This document shows, in pieces, positions 54,563 through 64,000 of a stretch of DNA of 64,000 nucleotides. The position numbers were made by a program, and so were the translations under genes. The notes beneath the pieces are model-generated. The model had not been told where the DNA came from and ran no database searches. It saw nothing but the letters and a program-made list of their open reading frames with translations. The stretch is from SHWB01 sp050246875 (GTDB lineage Bacteria > Pseudomonadota > Alphaproteobacteria > UBA6615). The first letter of the stretch is position 1. Every line of letters starts with the position of its first letter. The stretch spans positions 62,001 through 126,000 of the forward strand of contig JBFWVF010000002.1 of assembly GCA_050246875.1 (NCBI GenBank), given 5' to 3'.

Positions 54563-56392
54563 ATGTCGGTGAGGGTGCGTGAGTGGGCGGCCGCGGCCGC
54601 CGTGGCGGGGTGCGGTCTGTTCGGTGCGTCCTCGGCCTGGGCCTCGCCCGGCTGCGATGCGGTCAACGCGTTCGGCGCCCAGACCACAACCGTTGCAATG
54701 CTCACCACAGTGGACACCGACGTCACTGCGCTCATCTTCGCGGCCGGCGAGGTGCTGACATTGAGCTTCACCGGCGGCAACGTAGGCACGGCCAGCCTGC
54801 GCGCGGGCGGCGGGCCGCTGGGCGGCACGACGTCGACGCCGCCGGCCGGCTTCAGCTACACGATCACCACGGAAGACGCCGCCGCCGCCTTCCAGCTCCG
54901 CGTCCGCATCTTCAACAACAACGCTGCCGCCGAGACCTATAACTGGCGGCTGACCTGCACGGGGCTCGGCGGGACGACGACGACACCGTCGAACGCGAGT
55001 TCGACGCACAAGGTGGTGGACGCGACGCAGTCGCGGCTCAACACGCAGAACATCCAGCGCCACATGCAGACGCTGACCGCGGGCAACCTCAACGGTGGCA
55101 CAGGTGGCGGCGGTACGGGCGGCACCGGCGGCACGGGCGGCAACTTCGCCGGCGACACCGCCTCGCGGCTGATCGGCGCCTTCGCGCCACGGTCGACGCC
55201 CGCCGGTGGCGCCGGTGCCGGCCTCGGCTTCGGACGAGCGCAGGAGGAGGCCGAGGACGATCCGTTCCGGCGCGCCCAGCGGCGCACCGTCGGCGGCCGC
55301 GACGGCCTGCGCGAGGGCGTGGCGATGGTGTCCTTCGACACCGCGGCCGGCGACCAGCTCGCCCAGGCCGGGCGCAACGAGCCCAACGCTCCGACCGAAC
55401 AGCGCCGGACCCTCGCGCCGCAGGACCCGCGCGGCAGCGTCTGGGCCTACGGCGCCTGGTCCGACGTGCGCAACTCGCGCAACCTGGTGAACGACGACCA
55501 GCGCTTCTCCGGCGACGTCATCGCCGTCACCGGCGGCGGCGACTACCAGGTCGTCGACAACGTCTGGGTCGGGCTCGCCGCCACCTGGATGACGACCTCG
55601 CTGTCGACCACCTTCAACAACGGCAGCTACGACGAGGAGACGTGGACGCTGGCGCCCTACGCGGTGTGGCGCATCAGCGACATCCTCTCGGCCGACATCA
55701 CGCTGGGCGGCGCGCGCGGCAGCATCGAGCAGACGCGCAACCGCACGACCCGCCAGGTCGATGCCAACACCGAGGCCACCTCGATGTTCGGCGCCGCCGG
55801 CCTCACGGCGCGCATCCGCCCCGGCGACGGCCCGTGGCTGCTGACCGGCCGCACGTCCTACCTGCGCTCGCGCAAGCTGATCGACAGCTTCACCGAGAGC
55901 GACGGCACCTTCGTCGACGACGACGAGGCCAACACCTCGCAGCTGCGCGGCGGCGGCGATGTCGCCTACGAAATCGCCGTCGAGGGCACGAGGCTGGTGC
56001 CGCATATCGGCGTCGAGTACGTCCATGACATCATGGACGAGGTGAACGGCGACGCCAGCGCGCAGGTGGTGCAGGGCGGCCTGCGCTTCTTCGTCGATCC
56101 GGTCGGCCTCTACGGCATCGTCGACGTCTCCAGCGAACTGGGGCGCGACGATTTCCAGGATCACACGCTGCGCGTCATGCTGGTGCAGCGCCTGGCGCTG
56201 CCGGGCAGCGGCACGGCGGCCAACCCGTTCGTGCAGACGATCACGCAGGCGGGCCGGCGCGAGCTGGCCGGCGGGCTGCAGGTGACGGGTGGCGAGCTGC
56301 CGTTCGACACGACGCTGCGCGCCGCCACCATCGACCGCCAGCGCGGCCCCGGCGAGCAGCGCCTCACCCTGAGCCTGTCCGGCGCGTTCTAG
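54563..56392 (+). CDS. Autotransporter outer-membrane beta-barrel protein
   Basis: 609 residues from the ATG at 54563. Signal peptide (REWAAAAAVAGCGLFGASSAWA, cleaved about residue 28), a short passenger of about 145 residues with one Cys pair (Cys31, Cys132), a Gly/Thr linker (178-193), an acidic/basic helical region, and from about 280 a 12-strand-type autotransporter barrel (SVWAYGAWSDVRNS, PHIGVEYVHDIMDEV) ending in Phe, the outer-membrane assembly signal. About 60 residues follow the last clearly barrel-like repeats. The passenger looks like a small beta-sandwich of unknown role. Its end overlaps nth by 4 bases (convergent). Confidence 0.85.
   Translation: MSVRVREWAAAAAVAGCGLFGASSAWASPGCDAVNAFGAQTTTVAMLTTVDTDVTALIFAAGEVLTLSFTGGNVGTASLRAGGGPLGGTTSTPPAGFSYTITTEDAAAAFQLRVRIFNNNAAAETYNWRLTCTGLGGTTTTPSNASSTHKVVDATQSRLNTQNIQRHMQTLTAGNLNGGTGGGGTGGTGGTGGNFAGDTASRLIGAFAPRSTPAGGAGAGLGFGRAQEEAEDDPFRRAQRRTVGGRDGLREGVAMVSFDTAAGDQLAQAGRNEPNAPTEQRRTLAPQDPRGSVWAYGAWSDVRNSRNLVNDDQRFSGDVIAVTGGGDYQVVDNVWVGLAATWMTTSLSTTFNNGSYDEETWTLAPYAVWRISDILSADITLGGARGSIEQTRNRTTRQVDANTEATSMFGAAGLTARIRPGDGPWLLTGRTSYLRSRKLIDSFTESDGTFVDDDEANTSQLRGGGDVAYEIAVEGTRLVPHIGVEYVHDIMDEVNGDASAQVVQGGLRFFVDPVGLYGIVDVSSELGRDDFQDHTLRVMLVQRLALPGSGTAANPFVQTITQAGRRELAGGLQVTGGELPFDTTLRAATIDRQRGPGEQRLTLSLSGAF
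55094..55141 (+). repeat. Tandem Gly-Gly-Thr codon repeats in autotransporter linker
   Basis: Repeated GGN-GGN-ACN triplets encode a GGTGGGGTGGTGGTGG linker (residues 178-193). Such short in-frame repeats can slip and change linker length. Confidence 0.7.
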
Positions 56393-57033
56393 GCCAGCGT
56401 CTTGGCCTTGTAGCCGCACAGTTCGGCGATGACGCAGGTGGCGCATTTCGGCGCCCGCGCGGTGCAGACATAGCGGCCGTGCAGGATCAGCCAGTGGTGG
56501 GCATGGCGGCGGTACTCCGCTGGCACGCGGCGCAGCAGCCCGTCCTCGACCGCGCGCGGCGTCTTGCCCGGGGCGAGGCCGGTGCGGTTGCCGACGCGGA
56601 AGATGTGCGTGTCGACCGCGATCGTCTCCTCGCCGAAAGCGACGTTGAGCACGACGTTGGCCGTCTTGCGCCCGACGCCGGGCAGGGCCTCCAGCGCCTC
56701 GCGGTCGCGCGGCACCTCGCCGCCATGCTTCTCGACGAGAATCCGCGACAGGGCGACGACATTCTTCGCCTTGGTGCGGTAGAGGCCGATGGTCTTGATC
56801 AGTTCGGCGACCCGCGCCTCGCCCAGCGCCGCCATCCTCGCCGGGGTGTCGGCGGCGGCGAACAGGGCGGGCGTGGCCTTGTTGACGCCGGCATCCGTCG
56901 CCTGCGCCGACAGCACGACGGCGACGAGCAGGGTAAAGGGCGTGGTGTAGTGCAGCTCCGTCGTCGGCGCCTCGATGCTGGCGGCGAGGCGGGCCATGAT
57001 GGCGGCGGCGCGGGCGTGGGTCATGCGGGGCAT
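56389..57033 (-). CDS. nth: Endonuclease III
   Basis: 214 residues. HhH-GPD fold: LEALPGVGRKTANVVLNVAF with the catalytic Lys123, VDTHIFRVGNR with Asp141, and a C-terminal [4Fe-4S] loop Cys190-x6-Cys197-x2-Cys200-x5-Cys206. Removes oxidised pyrimidines from DNA and nicks abasic sites. Divergent from the DUF2244 gene (75-base gap). Confidence 0.96.
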   Translation of the reverse strand: MPRMTHARAAAIMARLAASIEAPTTELHYTTPFTLLVAVVLSAQATDAGVNKATPALFAAADTPARMAALGEARVAELIKTIGLYRTKAKNVVALSRILVEKHGGEVPRDREALEALPGVGRKTANVVLNVAFGEETIAVDTHIFRVGNRTGLAPGKTPRAVEDGLLRRVPAEYRRHAHHWLILHGRYVCTARAPKCATCVIAELCGYKAKTLA

Positions 57034-57108
57034 GGACGAATCCTAGCGCAGAACGGCGCGACGCGGTGCCGCCTTGGCCCGGCCGGACAGGCGACCTATC
57101 CTCATTCC

Positions 57109-57603
57109 ATGTCGCCGTCCGCCGAAGCCGCCGCACCCCTGTTCGACGCCGTGCTGACGCCGCACCGCAGCCTCGCGCCGAAGGGGTTCCTCGCGCTGAT
57201 GGCCGTGCTGGCGATCGGCGCCGCTGCCGTGGGCCTGCTGTTTGCCAGCCGCGGCGCCTGGCCGGTGCTGCCCTTCCTCGGCGGCGAGGTGCTGCTGGTC
57301 TGGATCGCCTTCCGCATCAACTACCGCCGCGCCCGCGAGTACGAGACGGTGCGCCTGACCCACGAGGCGCTGGATGTGGAGCAGGTCGACCCGCGCGGCC
57401 GCCGCCGGCGCCACCGCTTCGCGCCGCCGCACTGGCTGCGTGTGGCGCTCGAGCCGCTGCCCGGCCGCGCCAGCCGCCTCTATGTGGCGAGCCACGGCCG
57501 CGCGCTTACCATCGGCCGCTTCCTGCCGCCCGACGAGAAGGCGAGCTTCGCCGCGGCGCTCGGCGATGCGATACGGCGGCTGGGACGGCCAGGTGCAGGA
57601 TAG
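57109..57603 (+). CDS. DUF2244 domain-containing membrane protein
   Basis: 164 residues. Starts LFDAVLTPHRSLAPKGFLAL, two hydrophobic helices (VLAIGAAAVGLLFA; VLPFLGGEVLLVWIAFRI), and then a soluble part with YETVRLTHEALDVEQVDPRG and IGRFLPPDEKASFAAALGDA, matching the alphaproteobacterial DUF2244 pattern. Function unknown. Confidence 0.85.
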   Translation: MSPSAEAAAPLFDAVLTPHRSLAPKGFLALMAVLAIGAAAVGLLFASRGAWPVLPFLGGEVLLVWIAFRINYRRAREYETVRLTHEALDVEQVDPRGRRRRHRFAPPHWLRVALEPLPGRASRLYVASHGRALTIGRFLPPDEKASFAAALGDAIRRLGRPGAG

Positions 57604-57614
57604 GCAGCGTGCCG

Positions 57615-57724
57615 CTCCGCCTCGCCCTTCGACAGGCTCAGGGTGAGGCGGAGGGGAAACGTCGTTGCGGGAATCAGACCGGAAAAGACACTCCTCATCC
57701 TGAGCTTGTCGAAGGATGAGGCGG
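57615..57724. repeat. Pair of inverted REP-like palindromes
   Basis: First element 57615-57653 with arms CTCCGCCTC/GAGGCGGAG around a CTTCGACAGGCTCAGGGTGAGG core; second, in opposite orientation, 57693-57724 (CCTCATCCTGAGCTTGTCGA then AGGATGAGG). This core is a dispersed intergenic palindrome common in proteobacterial genomes. Between convergent DUF2244 and dapB it may work as a transcription end. Confidence 0.75.
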
Positions 57725-57737
57725 CGCGGAGCGTTTC

Positions 57738-58553
57738 TCAGCCGCCCACGCCCAGCACGTCCTTCATGGAATAGAGGCCCGGCGCGCGGCCCTGGGTCCA
57801 CAGCGCGGCGCGCAGCGCGCCGCGGGCGAAGACCTCGCGCGAGGCGGCCTTGTGGGTCAGCTCGATGCGCTCGCCGCCGCCGGCGAAGATCACCGTGTGG
57901 TCGCCGACGACGTCGCCGCCGCGCAGGGCGGCGAAACCGATATGGCCGCGCACGCGCGCGCCGGTAATACCGTCACGGCCGCGGTCGGCGGCCTGCGCGA
58001 GGTCGACGCCGCGCCCGCGCGCCGCCGCCTCGCCCAGCGTGATCGCCGTGCCCGAGGGCGCGTCGACCTTGTGGCGGTGGTGCATCTCGACGATCTCGAT
58101 GTCGTAGTCGTCGGGCAGCGCCTTCGCCACCTGCTCGACGAGGGCGAACAGCAGGTTCACGCCCGACGACATGTTGGAGGCCCAGACCACGGGCACGGAC
58201 TTGCCCGCCTCGGCCAGCGCCGAGCGGTGCTGCGGCTCCAGCCCCGTGGTGCCGGCGACCAGCGCGCAGCCCTGCCGCGCCGCCAGCGCCGCATGCGCCG
58301 CCGTCGCGGCGGGCGCGGTGAAGTCGATGACCACGTCGACGGCGGCGAACATCGCCGCGCTGTCGTCGGTGACGGTCACGCCGTTCGCCGGCAGCCCGGC
58401 GAGCGTGCCGAGATCGGCGCCGAGATGCGGGCTGCCCTTGACCTCGGCGGCCCCGGTGACGGCGACGCCCGGCATGGCGGCGGCGAGCCCGGCGATCATC
58501 CGCCCCATCCGCCCGCCGGCACCGACGATGCCGATGTTGAGAACGCCCGACAT
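57738..58553 (-). CDS. dapB: 4-hydroxy-tetrahydrodipicolinate reductase
   Basis: 271 residues from the ATG at 58553. NAD(P)-site IGIVGAGGRMGRM (8-20), DFTAPAATAAHA, VAGTTGL, and the catalytic stretch EMHHRHKVDAPSGTA (156-170; His158/159, Lys162). Reduces HTPA in the diaminopimelate/lysine pathway, complementing dapDE at 19-21 kb. It lies downstream of dnaJ (260-base gap), an order common in alphaproteobacteria. Confidence 0.96.
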   Translation of the reverse strand: MSGVLNIGIVGAGGRMGRMIAGLAAAMPGVAVTGAAEVKGSPHLGADLGTLAGLPANGVTVTDDSAAMFAAVDVVIDFTAPAATAAHAALAARQGCALVAGTTGLEPQHRSALAEAGKSVPVVWASNMSSGVNLLFALVEQVAKALPDDYDIEIVEMHHRHKVDAPSGTAITLGEAAARGRGVDLAQAADRGRDGITGARVRGHIGFAALRGGDVVGDHTVIFAGGGERIELTHKAASREVFARGALRAALWTQGRAPGLYSMKDVLGVGG

Positions 58554-58579
58554 GCGAATCCTCTCCCGCTCCGAATCCT

Positions 58580-58764
58580 CCTCTCCCATCGGGAGAGGGC
58601 TTCCCGCCTTGGCGAGCGCAGCGAGCCTAGAGCGGGAAGGGTGGGGGGTTCCGACGCCGCCCGACCGGGTGCAACCGTAACCCCTCACCCTTGCGTCCTG
58701 GGCGTCTCGCCCGCTTGGCGGCCTGGGACGCCAAGTCCGCAAGCCCTCTCCCGCTGGGAGAGGG
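58580..58764. repeat. Two CCCTCTCCC-type palindromes flanking a dispersed intergenic element
   Basis: CCTCTCCC-ATC-GGGAGAGG (58580-58598) and CCCTCTCCC-GCT-GGGAGAGGG (58744-58764) enclose about 145 bases with further GC-rich symmetry (e.g. CTTGGCGAGCGCAGCGAG near 58608). No reading frame is supported. This fills most of the gap between dapB and dnaJ and looks like a dispersed repetitive extragenic element. Confidence 0.7.
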
Positions 58765-58813
58765 GCGATCATAGCGGGATGCCCGTCACGCTGCGACAAG
58801 ACGCCGCCGCGCC

Positions 58814-59971
58814 CTACTTCTCCGTCAGATCGTCCCAGAATTCCTTCACGCGGGCGAAGAAGCCCTCGGATTCGGGGCTGTTGGACTTGGCGCCCTTGGT
58901 CGTCTTGCCGCCGCTCTCGAACTTGCGCAGCAGCTCCTGCTGCTCCTTCGACAGGTTGACCGGCGTCTCGACCACGACCTGCACGTAGAGGTCGCCGCGC
59001 GTCGTGGCGCGCAGCACGCTCATACCCTTGCCGCGCAGGCGGAATTCCTGGCCGGTCTGGGTGCCCGAGGGAATGGCGACGCGGGCGCGCGTGCCGTCGA
59101 TCGACGGCACTTCGAGCGCGCCGCCAAGCGCCGCCGTGACCATAGGAATAGGCACGCGTACATGCACGTTGGCGCCCTCGCGGCGGAACAGGCGATGCGG
59201 CCGCACGGCGACGAAGAGGTAGAGGTCGCCCGGCGGGCCGCCGCGCAGGCCGGCCTCGCCCTCGCCGGTGACGCGGATGCGCGTGCCGTCCTCGACGCCG
59301 GCCGGTATGTTGACCGACAGCGTCTTCTCGCGCGCGACGCGGCCGTGTCCCTCGCAGGTCTTGCACGGCTTGTCGATGACCTTGCCGGCGCCGTGGCAGG
59401 ACGGGCAGGTACGCTCGATGGTGAAGAAGCCCTGCTGGGCGCGCACCTTGCCGGCGCCGCGGCAGGTCGGGCAGTCGATCGGCTGCGCGCCGCCCTCGGC
59501 GCCGGAGCCGTTGCAGGTGTCGCACGGCGCCGCCGTCGGCACGCGAATCTTCGCCTGGTAGCCGGCGAAGGCCTGCTCGAGCGTGACCTCGAGGTTGTAG
59601 CGCAGGTCGGCGCCGCGCGTGCGCGTGTGCGTACCGCCGCCGCGCCGTCCGCCGGCGAACTCGCCGAACATCTCGTCGAAGATGTCGGCGAAACCGCCGG
59701 CGAAGTCGAAGCCGCCGGGCCGCCCGCCGCGCGCGCCGCCGCCGTTCTCGAAGGCGGCGTGGCCGAAGCGGTCGTAGGCCGCGCGCTTCTGGCCGTCGCG
59801 CAGCACGTCGTAGGCCTCGTTGATGTCCTTGAACTTCTGCTCCGCCGCCGTGTCGCCCGGATTGCGATCCGGGTGATACTGCATGGCAAGCTTGCGGAAC
59901 GCCTTCTTGAGATCGTCGTCCGATGCCCCGCGGGCGACGCCGAGCATCTCGTAGTAATCGCCCTTTGCCAT
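58814..59971 (-). CDS. dnaJ: Chaperone protein DnaJ
   Basis: 385 residues. J domain with YHPDRNPGD (HPD 33-35), a Gly/Phe region (GGGARGGRPGGFDFAGGF), four zinc repeats (CDTCNGSG, CPTCRGAG, CPSCHGAG, CKTCEGHG), and the C-terminal substrate domains. Stimulates DnaK ATPase. Separated from dnaK by 111 bases with a strong hairpin. Confidence 0.97.
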   Translation of the reverse strand: MAKGDYYEMLGVARGASDDDLKKAFRKLAMQYHPDRNPGDTAAEQKFKDINEAYDVLRDGQKRAAYDRFGHAAFENGGGARGGRPGGFDFAGGFADIFDEMFGEFAGGRRGGGTHTRTRGADLRYNLEVTLEQAFAGYQAKIRVPTAAPCDTCNGSGAEGGAQPIDCPTCRGAGKVRAQQGFFTIERTCPSCHGAGKVIDKPCKTCEGHGRVAREKTLSVNIPAGVEDGTRIRVTGEGEAGLRGGPPGDLYLFVAVRPHRLFRREGANVHVRVPIPMVTAALGGALEVPSIDGTRARVAIPSGTQTGQEFRLRGKGMSVLRATTRGDLYVQVVVETPVNLSKEQQELLRKFESGGKTTKGAKSNSPESEGFFARVKEFWDDLTEK

Positions 59972-60027
59972 GGTGCGGCGCGCCCCTCGCCCCCGTCAGG
60001 CGTGCGACGGCCCGGCCACCGCGCCCT

Positions 60028-60050
60028 GCCCGGCAGCGGTGCTGCCGGGC
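60028..60050. terminator. Intercistronic hairpin between dnaK and dnaJ
   Basis: GCCCGGCAGC / GCTGCCGGGC, 10-base perfect arms with a 3-base loop. No T-run follows on the minus strand; probably an attenuator or mRNA-stability element lowering dnaJ relative to dnaK. Confidence 0.55.
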
Positions 60051-60082
60051 TCCGGGCGCGACGCTCGGACCGGATGCCTAGC

Positions 60083-62023
<1,941 letters not shown>

Positions 62024-62134
62024 GATGCAATCTCTCCTTGTGGCAGGCCCGCCCCGCCCGTATCGGCGCGCGGCCGGACCCCCGCTTCAAGATGGCTGTC
62101 CCGGGGCGCGACCCCGGCGACGAGCGCTGAGGCT

Positions 62135-62163
62135 GATATAGGCAGCGAGCCGGTTTCCCGCAA
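62135..62163 (-). promoter_or_regulatory. Putative dnaK promoter
   Basis: Minus strand TTGCGG (62163-62158), a 17-base spacer and TATATC (62140-62135). The same region reads CCTATAT, the alphaproteobacterial RpoH -10 style. A 6-base-arm hairpin (CCGGGG/CCCCGG, 62101-62117) lies in the roughly 110-base leader. The gap 62024-62211 has no CIRCE element. Confidence 0.4.
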
Positions 62164-62211
62164 CCCTCGGTAACCGCACCTATATTTCCGGCAGGCGCGG
62201 CCCGTAACGGC

Positions 62212-62814
62212 TCAGGCGGTGGTGTCGACGCGCAGGCCGGGACCGGCGCCGCCCTTCGTCACCGCCACCCGGGCCGGCCGCAGCAGGCGGTCGTCGATCA
62301 TGTAGCCGGCCTGCATAACCTGGGCGACACGGCCGCCCGGCTGGCCCGGCACCTCGATCTCGAACATGGCCTCGTGCCGGTTGGGGTCGAAGGCTTCGCC
62401 CTCGGGCACGATGCGGTGGACCTTCCAGCGCTCGAACACCGCCTGCAGGCCGCGGCCGACCGCCTCGATGCCGGAGACGAGGCCGGCCAGCGGATGGTCC
62501 TCGGCGCGCGCCTCGGCGGGCACCGCCGACAGGGCGCGCTCGAGGTTGTCGGCGACCTCGACGAGGTCGCGGGCGAAATTCGTCACGGCGTAGCGCCGCG
62601 TGTCCTCGATCTGCCGCTCGGCGCGCTTGCGCTGGTTCTCGGCGTCGGCAAGAGCGCGCAGGAGCTGGTCCTTGAGCTGCGCCACCTCGGCCTGAAGGGC
62701 GGCGGGGTCGGGCCCTGCGCCGATCGGCTCCGGCGCGGCGTCGGCCGGCGGCTCGGGGGCGAAGGGGTTGTCGGGGGCGGCCGGGTCGGGCTTGCCGTCG
62801 GTCGGCTGGTTCAT
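62212..62814 (-). CDS. grpE: Nucleotide exchange factor GrpE
   Basis: 200 residues from the ATG at 62814. A Pro/Ala-rich N-terminus, a long coiled-coil helix (LQAEVAQLKDQLLRALADAE), then the GrpE core NFARDLVEVADNLERAL and the beta domain FEIEVPGQPGGRVAQVMQAG with YMIDDRLLRPARVAV. Releases ADP from DnaK. Follows hrcA by 35 bases. Confidence 0.97.
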   Translation of the reverse strand: MNQPTDGKPDPAAPDNPFAPEPPADAAPEPIGAGPDPAALQAEVAQLKDQLLRALADAENQRKRAERQIEDTRRYAVTNFARDLVEVADNLERALSAVPAEARAEDHPLAGLVSGIEAVGRGLQAVFERWKVHRIVPEGEAFDPNRHEAMFEIEVPGQPGGRVAQVMQAGYMIDDRLLRPARVAVTKGGAGPGLRVDTTA

Positions 62815-62849
62815 CGCAAATCCATGGCTTCGTTCGGGTTGGGCCGCCG

Positions 62850-63893
62850 TCAGTCGATCATGCGGCCGATGACGCGCGCGGTGTAGTCGACCACCGGCAC
62901 GATGCGGGCGTAGTTGAGGCGGGTCGGGCCGATGACGCCGACGGCACCGACGATCTTCTCGTCGCGGTTGGTGTAGGGCGCGACGATCATCGAGCAGCCG
63001 GCAAGACCGAACAGCTCGTTTTCCGCGCCGATGTAGACCTGCACGCCAGCGCCGCGCAGCGTCGCGTCGAGCAGGCGCGACAGGCCCTCCTTCTTTTCCA
63101 GCAGGGCGAACAGGCCGCGCACCCGTTCGAGGTCCTCGACGGCGTGGACGTCGTCGAGCAGCCGGCCGGTGCCGGCGACGATCAGCACCGGCTCGCGGCG
63201 GTCGCCCCCCTCGGTGGCGAGGCCCTGCGAGACCAGCCGGCGGGTCAGTTCGTCGAGGTCGCGGCGATGCTGTTCCAGTTCGCCGGCGAGCTGCTGGCGA
63301 GCCTCCTCGACGGTGCGCCCGACCATGCGCGAGGACAGGAAGTTGGTCGCCTCGACGAGCGAGGCCATCGGCAGGCCGAGCGGCAGTTCGATGACGCGGT
63401 TCTCGACCTGGCCGTCGTCGAGCACCAGCACCACCAGCGCCCGTCCCGGCCCCAGGGCGACGAACTCGATATGGCGCAGCCGGCCCTCGCGCTTGGGCGC
63501 GAAGACCAGCCCGGCGCAGTTGGCGAGGCCCGACAGCATGCGCGTCGCCTCTTCCAGCGACTGCTGCGCGCTGCGCCCGGTGCCGGCGCACTTGGCATCG
63601 ATCTCGCGCCGTTCGTCCTCGGTCAGGCGGCCGACCTCGAGCAGCCCGTCGACGAACAGGCGCAGGCCGAGTTCGGTCGGCAGCCGCCCGGCCGAGGTGT
63701 GCGGCGCATAGAGCAGGCCGGCGTCCTGCAGGTCGGCCATGACGTTGCGGATGGTGGCCGGCGACAGGTCGGCCCCCAGCTTGCGCGCCAGCGTGCGCGA
63801 GCCGACCGGCTCGCCGGTCTCGACATAGGTGTCGACGACGAGGCGCAGGACCTCGCGCGAGCGAGCGTTGAGCTGGGTCAGCAGATCGGCCAT
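62850..63893 (-). CDS. hrcA: Heat-inducible transcription repressor HrcA
   Basis: 347 residues. N-terminal winged helix (SREVLRLVVDTYVETGEPVG, SRTLARKLGADLSPATIRN, VMADLQDAGLLYAPHTSAGR), and C-terminal dimer domain ending VVDYTARVIGRMID. HrcA binds CIRCE elements, mainly upstream of groESL in alphaproteobacteria; no CIRCE is visible in this window. First gene of hrcA-grpE. Confidence 0.96.
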   Translation of the reverse strand: MADLLTQLNARSREVLRLVVDTYVETGEPVGSRTLARKLGADLSPATIRNVMADLQDAGLLYAPHTSAGRLPTELGLRLFVDGLLEVGRLTEDERREIDAKCAGTGRSAQQSLEEATRMLSGLANCAGLVFAPKREGRLRHIEFVALGPGRALVVLVLDDGQVENRVIELPLGLPMASLVEATNFLSSRMVGRTVEEARQQLAGELEQHRRDLDELTRRLVSQGLATEGGDRREPVLIVAGTGRLLDDVHAVEDLERVRGLFALLEKKEGLSRLLDATLRGAGVQVYIGAENELFGLAGCSMIVAPYTNRDEKIVGAVGVIGPTRLNYARIVPVVDYTARVIGRMID

Positions 63894-63929
63894 GACGGCG
63901 GGCCAGCATCCTTCCTACGGGCTCGCATA

Positions 63930-63957
63930 CTTAGGGGTCCGGGCGGGCGCGATCAAG
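63930..63957 (-). promoter_or_regulatory. Putative RpoH-type promoter of hrcA-grpE
   Basis: Minus strand CTTGAT (63957-63952), a 14-base spacer and CCCCTAAG (63937-63930), close to the heat-shock sigma consensus CTTGAA-N13/14-CCCCATNT; a sigma-70-like TTGATC-N17-TAAGTA overlaps it. About 36 bases before the hrcA ATG. Confidence 0.45.
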
Positions 63958-64000
63958 CGCGCGCGCCGCCGAGGCTGGACGCCAAGGCGCTGGCGAGGCT

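Noticed and set aside
55094..55141. Mobile or CRISPR-like tandem repeat
   Set aside because: In-frame Gly/Thr linker codons inside an autotransporter; no spacers and no regular unit beyond 9 bases.

Overview
The window is a high-GC (roughly 70% by eye) chromosomal segment of an alphaproteobacterium. Several gene neighbourhoods and families point to a Rhodospirillales-like lineage: rpmH-rnpA-yidD-yidC-engB-argB, mutS/glnD/murJ/trpS, hrcA-grpE/dnaK-dnaJ/dapB, phoR-pstSCAB-phoU-phoB, a DUF2336 protein, and an FnrL-type regulator. No species is claimed. Nearly all of the segment codes for conserved housekeeping functions. There are no rRNA or tRNA genes, insertion sequences or CRISPR arrays, and no gene-free stretch exceeds 300 bases.

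Layout. 1-5.6 kb: two peptidase-like genes, an FNR-type oxygen regulator with its own FNR boxes, a divergent GNAT-like gene, an RlmI-type rRNA methyltransferase and an SDR protein. 5.6-9.3 kb: an orphan histidine kinase, then a flavoprotein disulfide reductase paired with a TVP38 membrane protein. 9.4-13.8 kb: ribosome, RNase P and membrane-insertion operon ending in argB. 13.8-14.1 kb: a small AT-rich foreign-looking gene. 14.3-19.0 kb: a c-di-GMP cluster (EAL, GGDEF, DUF2336), with the last two translationally coupled. 19.3-25 kb: dapD-dapE plus a membrane protein, phaJ-like, a ribF homologue whose FAD-synthetase half looks eroded, an adenylate cyclase and an orphan HigA-like regulator. 25-34.8 kb (minus strand): mutS, an MFS transporter, glnD, murJ, trpS. 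35-45.6 kb: malic enzyme, then the complete Pho/Pst regulon with a clear three-repeat Pho box. 45.6-49.5 kb: alanine dehydrogenase translationally coupled to a Pat-type acyl-CoA synthetase/acetyltransferase. 49.6-57.6 kb: a peptide-type solute-binding protein, adenosine kinase, an EI24 membrane protein, bactofilin, a 31-residue membrane peptide, a lipoprotein, an autotransporter, nth and DUF2244. 57.7-63.9 kb: dapB, dnaJ, dnaK, grpE, hrcA.

The genes that work together most clearly are: the phosphate system (sensor PhoR, regulator PhoB, transporter PstSCAB, PhoU); the heat-shock set with its HrcA repressor; lysine/peptidoglycan precursor synthesis split between dapDE and dapB; and the c-di-GMP synthesis/degradation pair with its DUF2336 partner. 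The least explained signals are the DUF2336-GGDEF-EAL unit, the AT-rich small gene, the degenerate RibF, the autoregulated FNR gene with its divergent GNAT partner, and the 31-residue peptide behind bactofilin. I found no clear-cut entirely new defence or biosynthetic system.
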